Shown: positions 1 through 12,751 of the stretch, one piece after another
Numbering within the stretch: the first letter of the stretch is position 1
How the letters are laid out: every line of letters begins with the position of its first letter
Assembly: GCF_016545825.1 (NCBI RefSeq)
Contig: NC_052612.1
Location: forward strand, 40,469,738 to 40,533,737
Reading direction: 5' to 3'
Source: Eucalyptus grandis
Taxonomy: Eukaryota; Streptophyta; Magnoliopsida; Myrtales; Myrtaceae
Length of the DNA: 64,000 nucleotides
The notes under the pieces: model-generated
What the model saw: only the letters and a program-made list of their open reading frames with translations
Databases searched by the model: none
Told to the model about the DNA's origin: nothing
Position numbers and translations under genes: made by a program

Positions 1-1464
1 TGGTTTTCGTTTCGTCTCTTTGCTCTTGTTCAAATCGTGGGTAAAGAAACACCAAAATGGCCGGGCTTTTTCTTTCTTATCTGATGAGCCGAAACGAATT
101 GAAGCTTCAGCTCAGCCTCACGGGTCAGTTTAGCTAATGGGCTATTGGACCCATCGGAATTAAACGGCAAATGGGCTTGGGGAATGAAGGCCGGACTGGG
201 GTTTTTAAATTTCTTTTGATTTATTTATTATTATTGCTACTATATTTTTTATATTTTGTATCTTTTTGTTTATATTTACCAATTTTATATTTTTGCAAAA
301 AGGGCACTTGAAAGGTCAACAAAATTCATGTGTCAACAAGTCTTTCTTTTGCCAAAAAAAAAAAAAAAAAAAAAAAATGAATACGAAGATATGAACTGTG
401 ATCATATAGTAGTATCCCAAAATTGACGGTGGATGATTAGGTTATACTTTTGATGTTGGAGACTTTATCTATATTCGAACCATTTTTACTAAAAGCCAAA
501 ATTATTCAGTGATAAAAATTTAAGAAACCCAGTGCAAAGCGACTTTGTCGTAACTTTTGTTTGATAAAGAATTATGGATGACACGATGATATTTTTTGTT
601 ATATTGTTAATTTGGATATTCATTTTCAAAATTCCTTTGTAATTCTAGAACTTTTAATGTATTCATCCATGAATATAACTGTAACAGAAAGAGAAGCAGA
701 AAAGGCAGCCCTCGTTCATCGTCCACCATCGCCTGCCGTCCACTTGCCATCGAAGAGGGTCATCTGTCCGTTGTCCGAGTCGTCGCCATCATACGACCCT
801 TACGCGAGTCACCCTCGAGGCTTTGCCGTTGAAGTTGCAAAGTTAGAGGCGGAAGCATTGCGTACATTGAGGTCTGCAGAGGCAGACCTTGTCGAGGATG
901 TGCGGCCTCCGCCGGGCCGCCACTGTCGAGTCACTCGTCGACGGGATCTAAAATTTTCGTCCGGCCAGGTCAAGCCAAGGCTGCAGGACTTTGGATTTTG
1001 CCCAAGCAGATTTTAGCTTACAGCGACTCAATAATATTTGCCCCCACACATCATAACTTTTACGGACTTTAAAGGGTCAAATCTACTTATAAAGCGTTCA
1101 AACACACACGGTGAGAATCACATAGGGTGCATCGTTATAGTATTAAAATCCGAAAGTTACTTTCCATCTTTGATTAGTACAATAAGAAGACAAGCACTTG
1201 GCTAAAACTTATGATATGTCCACGACAGTAAACCCCAGCAAAAAGCTAAATTAGATTAACAAGAAATTAAGAAGAGATAATATAGTCTTTAGTAATACTA
1301 GTTATACAAAGAGTATATCAACAGGGTGCATCAATTTAGTATATCATTTATGTGCACCTGTTAGGATAATCAACATTATTCCATTACTCACATTTAAAGG
1401 AAAGGGAAGAGATTGCGATATTTCACATCATAGAAAATTAGATGCCGACAACAAAATTGTATCT
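1..1464. other. Intergenic sequence downstream of WAKL-A
   Basis: No gene is supported here. The stretch is AT-rich, with an A-run at about 355-377 and a GC-richer patch at 700-970. From about 1000 onward it resembles the 3' flank of WAKL-E (49670-50120) and of WAKL-C (43020-43250), so it belongs to the duplicated gene unit. A 134-codon frame at 612-1016 matches no family I know and spans the GC-rich patch; I do not call it a gene. Confidence 0.6.
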
Positions 1465-1610
1465 TCATCTCGGCAAATCGTAGAGGAGTGATTGATCCTC
1501 CTCCCACGAAGTCATCTCTACATCTGCTTTTGATAGCATCAATGTGGAGACCGCACCTGAAGCACGAATAGATCCATTTCTAATGCAATCGATCTCTTCA
1601 TCTTCTTGTC

Positions 1611-2979
<1,369 letters not shown>

Positions 2980-5793
2980 TCTTTTGTCAAACAACCACAA
3001 GATTTTGCAATGATCTTACTCTTTCCAATTCCATCGCCACTTCCTTCATTGTAGTCCTATACCTTCCACGAGGATTTAAGCATCTTTTCACCAAGTTAGA
3101 CACTGTAATGATTTCTTTCTTGCCATGGTCTAATACCTCCTTATCAAGAACATTGAACATGCTGTTCTCCTCCATCGAAATGACAAAGTACATGGCTAGA
3201 TTTTTACCCCCTTCCACCCTCCCTTGAGAAATTGGCTTTTCTATGATTAGTAGCTCAACAAGGACAACCACAAACTATAGACATCGCTCTTGTATGAAAT
3301 TGACTCATTTGGCAGTACTACAGGTCCAAGTATCCAAAGGTTCCTCTCACCATTGTGGTCAAGTGAGTTTGGTCGATAGTGATTGATTTGGAAGCTCCAA
3401 AATCTACCACTTTGGCTCCATATTTTTCGTCCAAAAGTATATTCGATGACTTGATATCACAATGATAAATCAATGTGGCAGAAGCAAAGTGCAAATATGA
3501 CAAATCCCCGGCAACTTCATTGGCAATTCTTAACCGCATCTCCCATAAGATAGGAAATTCTTGGTTTTGGATCATGGAGATATTGATAGAGAGTTTCACT
3601 GGGAACAAATTTATAAACAGCAAAGGAGCTTCACTCTCTAGACAAAATCTTAATAGCTTAACCACATTTTTCTGATTGATTTCAGAGAGAATAATGACCT
3701 CATTGACAAACTATTTGACATGTCCTACATTGACAACCTTAGATTTATTGACCGCAATGATTGTTCCGTCCATCAACATTCCCTTGTAAATAGTTCCTTG
3801 ACCACCACGACCCAATATTCTTCTCTTGTTAAAATGGTTTGTAGCCGTGTCTAACTCCATTAAGGTGAATAGCTTGCCTTTCTCCATGTGATTGTCTTGA
3901 ATATTAGGGAGGCGTTGTTGCAATACGAGTCCACCATTACATTTGAAGAATTTTGCTTGAGCTTTGCCTCTCACCTTCTCTTGATGAATTTGTACAACCA
4001 CCAAAAAAGAAAAAAGAAATAGTATGTCTCCGACGCCCGTGCCCATGCCTGTGTAAGAAAAGAGTCGACCGCAATTGCCTTAGGAACTTAGTAGAAAATA
4101 TTCTGAGTTTTTCTTCACTCCTGGACTTACGTAACCAATTTCACCTTCATCGTACAAATTAGCTCCCATCAATTTGAACGAATGCCTTCTTGATTTGAAG
4201 AGAAGGGAAAAAGAAAAAGAAAAGAAGGATTCGCTCAGCAAAATAATTCGAAAGACCCTCGAAAATATGCATCAGTTGTGGATGAGAAGATACAATCAAA
4301 TTGTTATATGCATGGACTAGGAACATGCAATTAAGTTAAAACCATTGTTGAATGCACAGATTATGAAAACACAAGTAAATTTAGCAGATACAATAAAAAA
4401 AAATTTGTGCAAATGAAATTGGTGTATATATAAACAATCACATTCCATGACCCGTAAAAAAACGGAGCAAGTAGTGAGGTACCTATTGTGGCCTTTATCT
4501 TGTTGTCAATGCAGTCATATGACCCCGGTCGATTCACACACTTCCCTCGGCAGTTGAGGTCCGCTCTGTCTTTGCACTCATCGACATCTAATTGATATGA
4601 AATGATGGATGGGATCAAAGAAAGAAGAAAAAAGAACAAGCAGTTTCAATCTATATGATATTAGACTGAAGATTCGGCAATCAAAATTCTCTCTCGGACT
4701 CTCCTGTGTTGGCGATTTGTTAAAATCCATCATCTAATTCGAACAATTTAATTATTCCCACTATACTCGTGGGCTTTTTGTTGGTTTCGAGCTCGCATAA
4801 CGTCCTACCTGGCTTTGGATAAAGATGAAGGCTAAGATACAAAATAAAAGTGGACGTTCCAATTTCACCTTCGCATCCCTGGGGAAGAAAATAATTCCCT
4901 CTGTGGCCTTGATTGCATGACCAATACGTTAGGCTCGGAACCCCGGGCTTCGAGTACGTACGGCAGGACGCGGAGTTGTCATTGCCGCCCCTATGCTTTT
5001 GGTCGCTCATCAGTTCATCCTCATAGTCGGTGATTGCCCCATTCGAGCACCACCGGAACGTCTATCGGTAAATTGTGCAAATCAACTTTATACCACCAAG
5101 TTCTCTCCACCAAGAAGGCGTACCTGCATTCTGCATGCCTTGGCCCCATGGCTTTGCCATCGAGAGTTTTGAATTCCACGTTATATTCACTGATTTCATC
5201 AGGGATCGAAGTCATACAGCATCCGATACCACTAGAACACTGGTCGAATCCGAGAGTCCTGTTTCTGCTACAGGAGGACTCGCATTTTACAACTGCCCAA
5301 GGATACTGGCGTCGGCCATCAAGGCCAAGCTGTCACAACCTTCAGGGACAAAATAGTTTTTGACTCTCAGAGTACCTGAAAACGTTGTTAGTAGCCCTTA
5401 AGTCCACCGGGCGTCGTTTTGCTCGTTGGTCGAACAATTAAGATGCGAGTACGATATTGGCTGGCTGACCCTAATAAGGCCTGGGGATTCTGAACTACCT
5501 GGTAGCGAGACATCTAACACCACCACGCTCAAATTCTTAGGTACCGGACTGTTGGTTCCCTGGCAATCAATCTCGTACCTGGGATCCAAGAAGCAGCCGG
5601 GTCCGATTCCAAAGGGATACGAAATGTCTGTCAGATTGCCACATGCGTCCGGACAACCAGGCCAGGCCAAACTCTGAGGAGGCGATTCTGCTGCGCCAGA
5701 TGACCCATTCGCCTCGAAGAGAAGCACGACAATAAGGAAAGCCATCTTGGATGCCGGTTTCAGCGTCGCCAGGATCATCTTCGCCAGGATCAT

Positions 5794-6690
5794 CCCAATT
5801 CATCCTCCGCAGTCTGTTGCTAGAAAATAAATTTCCTTCTTCAACATTGGTAACTCCCACTTGAAAATGTTCAAGATTGGCGGCTCTGCATTCTGCGCGG
5901 GTCGCAGAATCGCAGAATTTGGAAATGTCTAGGTACCTAAATTATAAAACTTTTGCCTCATGCATTTTAATTCTTTAATTGACTTAATCTATGTTTTTTT
6001 GAATCACAGTCATCTCAATCAACCATTAAATATGTGGATTTTATTCTAAGATCCAAATAATAAACGATTCAACTAAACTTGCTTTACATGATCTATAAAC
6101 CACATAATGATCTTTGATATTGCCCTACTTAACTCTACTTGGGACTTCCACGTCATCCATAATAAGTCGCCCCCTTAATTTTATCATAGTCCTTGCCACA
6201 CCGACCTCACCAAATAAGAATATGCAGAAGATAATTTAATTAATTATTGTGCATTAGAAGATAGCTATCTAAGGTAAGGAGATATTAGATTATGAATTAC
6301 AATCAATTACGATGAGTAATAAATATGTACAATCAGTGGAGATAGTGCACAATCTTAAGAGATGTGGAAAATTGAAAGAAATATGGAAGATTTCCTAATT
6401 ATCTCCACCACCGCCGGACCTTAATCCGCATGTCTCTCTCTCTCCGTGTTTTTTTTACCTATTCTCTCTCCTCCCTTGTGCAGTCCAGATCCCGCTGTAG
6501 TTTTTCCACCATATTCTTGCTAAATATGGAGGCAGATTTACATCATATTATTCCATCAAACATACGTTAGGCATGATCATAGCCTATTTTACATGTAATT
6601 TGAGATGGGGCTTACGCCAACACGCGTATTTGGAGATTATAATGTGGATAAAATCATGGAAATGTCCCAATAACTTCATGTACCCCTTAA
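5794..6690. repeat. Upstream spacer of WAKL-A, duplicated at 42240-43005
   Basis: No gene. From 5938 the sequence matches 42240-43005 almost continuously, for example the shared start ATTATAAAACTTTTGCCTCA. It holds the 5' flank of the A-type WAKL unit. The match ends near 6690, where a LINE begins in this copy but WAKL-C 3' flank begins in the other. Confidence 0.85.
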
Positions 6691-9590
6691 TTGATGGCTT
6701 GACCCGTTGCATAACAGTATTGGTTTAAGATATCCACCAAACTTTGGCATTCCTTGTCCATTTCATCCATAAAATATATAGCATCATCAACAAATAAAAG
6801 GTGTGACAGTGTAGGGCAATACCTGTTAAGAGTGATTCCTCTAAGGCTTCCATCCGCTATGGCTTTATGCAACATCCATAATAGAACATTTGCCATAATT
6901 ATGAATAGATAAGGGGATAGTGGATCGCCTTGTCTGATTCCACGTGAGGGTTGACAATATTGTGTGGGTTCTCCGTGTACTTTCACACTAAACAATACAG
7001 TCAAGACGCACTACATGATTAAATTGACCCATCGCTCACAAAAACCCATTTTCAGCATACATGCTCTTAAGAAGTCCCATTCTACCCTGTTGTACACCTT
7101 TTGCATGTCCAATTTAAGTATGGCTTGGAACTTCTTCTTTCTCTTCCTTACCCTCAACTGATGCAATACTTCCTGACTACAAAGATGTTGTCTTGAATTT
7201 GACGACCCTGGATGAAGGCACTTTGTTCTATTGAAATCAATTCATGGAGCCATGGTTTCATCCCATTAGTCATCACTTTTGAAATTAATTTATAGCTGAA
7301 GTTGCAAAGGCTTATAGCTCTAAACTGACTTATTTCTTCCAGGTTCTTAATCTTTGGAATAAGAGCAATATGGGTTTTGTTTAAAGCTAGATCGAGAATC
7401 CCTATATTGAAGAAAATTTGGATTAGCTGAAGTACATCCTCCCTGATTTCCTCCCTGAAATGCCGATGAAATTGCCCATTCAAGCTATCAGTCCTGGGTG
7501 CTTTAGATGCCCCTAGCTAAAAACTGCTTCTTTGACTTCCCACATCGTAACATTTTCCATCAAGCTATCATTGATGCCGTCATTAATTGGGTTCAAGCAC
7601 TACTCTAAGATGGGTTGGAAGTTTCGAGGCCCTACCAAATTATAAAGGTTTCGGTAGAAGTCCCCTATGTGCTCTTTCAAAGTGTATGGTTCTCTAGACC
7701 AAGTTTCTTCACCAATCTACTGCATAGTTATCCTGTTTTGATGCCTCCTTTAAACCGGTGTTGAGTGAAAGTATTTTGTACTTTTGTTCCCCCACGGTAA
7801 CCATTCAATTCGAGATCTCATCCCCCAATAATTCTCATCTTGCCTCCACAGTTTTTCCATTTGTGCCACTATTTTCTAAATTTTTGCTTTGCTAGTGTTT
7901 GCCCCCGAGCTGTTATTTATCACCGTTAATTTCCTTTTTAGCCCTTTTAATTTGGTGTGCTACATTGGAAAACTTTCCCCAACTCCATAATGCGAGTTCA
8001 TTTGACACTCCTTGGACTTTTTCTGAAAAACTCATGGGTTGGAGTTGTTCCTCTTGCCATGTCCTTTTGATAATCTCCCCACATTCCTGTTCTTTCAAGC
8101 CAGTAAGCCTCAAACTTAAATTCTTTCTTCCTCTTGTTCTGAAAAGGATGCAAATAAAGTATGAGTGGGCTGTGATCTGAGCCCATGGCAGATAGTGTCA
8201 CAACCTCTACGTTTGGAAAGGCTACCCTCCATTTCATTGTACATATCACTCTATCTAAGTTCTTCTTTACTAGAGCATCCCCTTCCATGTTGTTTGTCCA
8301 CATGAAGGCACATCATTTACTCTCCATATCCATGAAAGAACAGTCGTTCTTGAATTCACAAAAAGCCACTATTCTATAGTGGTCAGCCTCTCTTTGCCTA
8401 CCTTCTCACAGTTGTACAATATCTCATTAAAACCATCCATACATATCCATGGGAGTTGATTAGGGTGCGTTTGTTTGCGTTTCGTTTAAAAATTGTTCCA
8501 GGGAATAGAAATAGAAAAAAGTGTTTACGTTCGGGGAACAATTTTGAACAAAAAAAACGCGTTTGGTAAATTTGTTCAGGAATAAAAAATAAACAGAAAC
8601 ACGTTTGGTAAATTTGTATAATTTTTTTATTTCTTTTATTTTTTAATATTTTTATTCTATTTTTTCTTTTTTTCTTTTTTCTTTTTCTTTTTTTCTTTTT
8701 CTTCTTTTGGCCGGTCGCCGGCCTCGACCATGGCGGCGACCGGCCGAGGGCCGGCGGCCTCGCCGACCGGGGGTGAGATCGAGCTCGCCCAGCCCGGTCG
8801 AGGTCGGCCTCGCCTTGGCCGGGCGAGCTCGCCCAGATCCGGCGAGGCCGAGCTCGCCCGGCGGCCGGCAAGGCTCGGCCTCGCCGAGCCACCGCCAGTC
8901 GGCGTCGCTGGCGGTGGCCCGCGAGGCCAAGCCTCACCGCCGGCGGGCGAGCTCGACCTCGCCGGATCGGGCGAGCTCGAGCTCGCCCGCCCAAGGCGAG
9001 GCCGACCCTCGCCGGGGCCGGCGAGCCTCGCCATGGCTGGGCGAGGCCGCCGCCCTCGTCGGCCGGTCGCCGGCCATGGCGAGGCCGGCGACCGGCGAAA
9101 AAAAAAGAAAGAAAATAAGAAGAAGAAAATAAGAAGAAAAAGAAGAAGAAATACAAAAGTGTTCTAAGATTTGTTTCAGAAATAAGAAACACAAAATTTG
9201 TGTTTTCTTATTTGTGTTTCTTTTTTGTTCGAGAACAAAAAAGGAAGTAAATGCACTCCAAACGCGTTTTGTTTCCTTTTTGTTCAAGAACGAAAAAAAC
9301 AGAAAAAGTGTTTAAAACAAAAAAAAACATAAACAAACAGACCCTTAGTTACCTGGATGCCACGTATTTGTTGCCAAAGCACTTCCACCGTTGACGGTGT
9401 CGATAACTTCTAAATTTTGGCTTACTCTATGTCATTCCCACAGCTATAGTGATTGTTTCCTTGGTAAATTGTTTCTTTCGGATTGCTCAAGGATGTTTTC
9501 GAGGGGTCTACTGAGTAACTGGCTCGTCGTCTGGTCATTAATGGAAAGGAGCTCTTGTCCATAGTTATGAGGAATACTATACACTCTCAT
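6690..9590 (-). mobile_element. Degenerate LINE (L1-type) ORF2, copy 1
   Basis: Read on the minus strand, this is a decayed non-LTR retrotransposon ORF2. Near 8400-8450 a degraded endonuclease motif reads PWICMDGFNEIL (family form GDFNE). At 8110-8290 the endonuclease C-terminus carries GSDHSPLILYLHPF. Reverse-transcriptase segments follow: RAISLCNFSYKLISKVM and EQSAFIQGRQIQDN (7154-7483), then SRGIRQGDPLSPYLF and the catalytic-box relic LLFVDDAIYF (6687-7004). It is broken by frameshifts and stops and truncated at 6690 soon after the catalytic box. A separate transposon (8463-9344) interrupts the endonuclease part. The 5' limit near 9590 is approximate. Confidence 0.85.
8463..9344. mobile_element. 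PIF/Harbinger-like fold-back element with GC-rich core
   Basis: Ends are GGGTGCGTTTGTTT (left) and, reverse-complemented, GGGTCTGTTTGTTT (right). Each is flanked by TTA (8460-8462 and 9345-9347). The paralogous LINE at 47213-47215 has a single TTA with no insert, so the boundaries are exact. Terminal GGG(T/C)-GTTTG and a TTA duplication are typical of Tourist/PIF-Harbinger elements. The core is about 380 bp of GC-rich sequence, itself roughly inverted (GCCGGTCGCCGGCCTCG near 8710, its complement near 9065). Long frames occur on both strands only because stops are rare. No transposase is seen. Confidence 0.88.
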
Positions 9591-10135
9591 AATCTACATT
9601 TATTATTATTATTATTATTTTTTATTTTTTATTTTTTGGTGAGTCTTGACAAGTCTTGGCCATATACACGTTGCGAACATGTGAGGTCTGTTTGTCGTGC
9701 CTCAGGGAGTGAAACCTCCGTGTCAAGAGTTTGTCGTACGTAAGTTCGTGTTTTCGATACAAAGTCTTATAAAATTGCAAATGCTATCATTTTATACTGA
9801 TTTTCACTGTGGACGGATCTGTTTCATCACAAAAAGACATGAGAATATCGTGAATCTCACAGAATACGTTATAAGCTAATCACTTATGAATTTCACGTTG
9901 AAATACGATGAATGACTTAATTTACAGCGGCATCAGGGGGGCATAGATCACGGGTCTCTCCACACTTCTTGGTTAAATATGATGTCTATCTTATGCTTAG
10001 TTAAACATTTCTCGGGATTCACATGAGATCAAAAGGAACAAAAAGGTCTAAGCATCAGATCTCTAAGGTATATAGTCGCCTAACACAAATTAAAGCTTGA
10101 ACCAACATGTCTCTTCTTACCCAAAAAAATAGATT
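9591..10135. repeat. Duplicated spacer segment (second copy 47456-47975)
   Basis: No gene. An AT-rich simple tract (about 9598-9640, ATT units then T-runs) is followed by sequence nearly identical to 47490-47975. The T-rich tract differs in length and composition between copies (GT units plus a T-run at 47468-47492). That would fit the A-rich tail of a minus-strand retroposon, but I could not identify its family. Confidence 0.7.
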
Positions 10136-10318
10136 TAGGAAAATCACTGTCATTCTTACTAATGGAATGGCGTTATCTTGGTGTGAAATCATTGTGCGTT
10201 ATCTTGGTGTGAGATCATTGTAGTTGAAAGGCCACTATCATTCTTACTAATGGAATGGCGTTATCTTGGTGTGAGATCATTGTAGTCGAAAGGCCACTGT
10301 CATTCTTACTGATGGAAT
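10136..10318. repeat. Short tandem repeat, about 62-bp unit, about 2.5 copies
   Basis: The phrase ending in GGAATGGCGTTATCTTGG and then TGTGAGATCATTGTAG recurs with small changes, joined by AAAGGCCACTGTCATTC. The unit corresponds to the right arm of the hairpin at 59351-59410 and its flank. Confidence 0.8.
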
Positions 10319-12267
10319 GGTCCCCTTCATGGGAATTTCCCATCAACCTCGTACCCCCAAGATATTTGCTGCTGAGATGTGTCTAGAAAGTCATCCTCCC
10401 GAGAATGCCAAAACTCTTTGTATTATTGTGTTTGTCCTGATTGCTGAACCCACTCAACCATCGAGGAGGAGACGGCGGTTTGGAATATGTTCTGGAAACC
10501 CAAACCTTATTACTTTTTATTTCTCAAGTCACAGCCTCTCCCCTCTCATTTCTTGCACACTCTCTCTCTACTCTCTAGGATTGAATAGAGAATATAACAT
10601 GGCATTCTTAAATAAATAAATAAAAGTATAAAGTAACATTTTAAAATCATTCTTTGAAAATACTTCATTGTAATAAAAGAACCAATAGGGTCGGTTACAG
10701 AATATACAAAGTAGATTTCAGGTTTAAAATATTAGAATCAGTCCTAGCATGTTCCAAGTTTCAAATTTAGAACTACCCACCCTAAAATTAATCCCTAAAT
10801 CACTTTATATCGATCACTAAATATTACTTGTTCTTCACTTCACGAGATCACTTAATTTCATATCGCCCCAATTCAACTTTTGCTATCCCTCTATAGAATT
10901 TCAACTAATTTTATGATTTTAAAATATTTCATGGATGTGATTAAATTACCCCACTACCTCGAGCATTAATGTGCAGAAAAATTGTCAAAAAAAAAAAAAG
11001 AAGAAGAAGAAACGATCCCGAACTCTTGCTTTAGAGTTTGTAAGATTGGACTTCCAACATTAAGTCGAGCTCCCCTTTATTCAATAAGATATATTTGATG
11101 CAATGGTTAGTAAAAGGTAACTTGTTCAATTGAATATTTTGATTTTCTTCAATGGCACATGTGTTTTATATATGAAATTGTCATAAATTCTAAAAAAAGA
11201 GTCACGCACATAGAACCTCGCAATAGTAAAATTATTATGTATAATTGGGCACATGATAGAGTGATAAGGAAATGGTAGCCCAGCGGAAGCTTGGCTACGC
11301 TTTTCACTTCTCAATTTTACATCTTTGTATTTCATTAAATTTCTCATGCTTTTACTCGGTTTTCCATCTTCTTCTTCTTTTTTTCTTTTTTCTCTTTTTT
11401 TTAATTCTATTCTATCCATGCATTATCTTTATGCCAATAATTCTTCTTTTTCTTTCTTTTGTATCTTCTCGTTACAGAATTGTACTTTTTTTCCTTTTTA
11501 GTTTTTTTCTTCCTATCGATCATCACGAATACTTTTGCGTTACCTACCTTCCAATTTGCCTTAATTTGTTCTTTAATTGTCTATTTTAAAAATATATTCG
11601 ATGACTTCAAAATACAATTGAATCATGGATTTTTTCCACATCAAATCATTTTTAGAATTTTAAATTTTAATCTACAATTTTCGCAGGCTTTACCTAATTA
11701 TTTTCAGATGTTATGTTGAAATTCAAAAGTTTTACATGGAGTATTAGCCGATGAACCCAAATTACATTGACCTCATAATACATAGGGGAATATAAATGTA
11801 TATTTCCCCTAGAAATTTTCAGTAGAAACTTTCTCTTCTTAAAAATACATGAGATGATACATTGTTGCCACAAAGAAGATTTAGTGGATGTAATTACAAG
11901 TGAAATATTCAAATTTGACTGGCATTTTTTTTTCATTGTCTCACACACATGTAGAATTCAATATCTATATCTCTGATGTCATGTGAGATTTTGTGAGACT
12001 ATTACTAACTGTTCTAAAAGTTTAAGTTATCAGATGAAGATATGGTTTATTATATTCTAACACGAGGGATTTCAAGATAAACCCCATTGGCTTCGAGATG
12101 TAATACAATAATCGCTCTTTTAAATTTGCCTGCTTCTTAATTGGCTCAACTCTGACTGTTAGCATGGCGATACCATTTTGATGATTGCTTTCATGTGTTA
12201 ACGTCTATTTCTTGTCGGACGCCTTCACCGGTACTGGACCCGATGAATGAGGATGTAAACTACCACT
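10319..12267. repeat. Spacer duplicated at 59430-61381, 3' of the F-type WAKL
   Basis: No gene is supported. The segment is collinear with 59430-61381 with scattered substitutions and small indels. It is AT-rich and contains T-rich runs at 11370-11520. A diverged third copy lies at 45360-45840. It is the spacer lying 3' of the F-type WAKL gene. Confidence 0.8.
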
Positions 12268-12519
12268 GTGGACCCAACATATGATCATGCGAATACCGAG
12301 TGGACAACCACGGCGACGATGCAAATTGTATATCATGTCCCGATGGATGATGATGCAGAGTACCGTGCGGAACCAACGGATGATGATGATGGTGAAAACT
12401 ACCCTGGGGACCATGTTATAGAAGAATCTGTTGCACCGTTTAAGTTGCCGCTGTCTTCATTTCCACGAAGACCAAACTTCATTCGAATTGGTGAGAATCT
12501 CACCAGCAAGATGCTATAG
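12268..12519 (+). CDS. Hypothetical 83-residue acidic ORF (copy 1)
   Basis: An open frame encodes a small acidic protein (runs such as VPMDDDAEYRAEPTDDDDGE) ending SKML. The same frame stays open in the duplicate at 61382-61629, including an in-frame 3-base deletion (FPRRPNF here, FPRPNF there). By eye about nine of eleven substitutions change the residue, so there is no sign of strong constraint. No family is recognised. It could be the last exon of a gene otherwise lost, or chance. It lies tail-to-tail with the kinase pseudogene. Confidence 0.3.
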   Translation: MDPTYDHANTEWTTTATMQIVYHVPMDDDAEYRAEPTDDDDGENYPGDHVIEESVAPFKLPLSSFPRRPNFIRIGENLTSKML

Positions 12520-12751
12520 AAGAATACTTCAGACCACGAAATAAGCAGAATCGTCCTATAATGCACCTAAAGTGTTCCCAAATCCTTACATTGCACAAAT
12601 ACACGAAATATCTTGTCTGTAGAAGACTAGATTGCCTAACTAATCATCTGAATGGATAAAGGATAATAGTAAGATAATACTTTTTGGTAGATGATAGTTT
12701 GCGTGCATGCCAAACATATGTAAAATAACAGGTAATTGAGATCGTGTATCT

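Noticed and set aside
612..1016. 134-codon plus-strand frame
   Set aside because: No recognisable family, crosses a composition change, and has no counterpart in the other spacer copies.
8398..9192. 264-codon minus-strand frame
   Set aside because: Spans the GC-rich core of the TTA-flanked element plus LINE sequence; a composition artefact.
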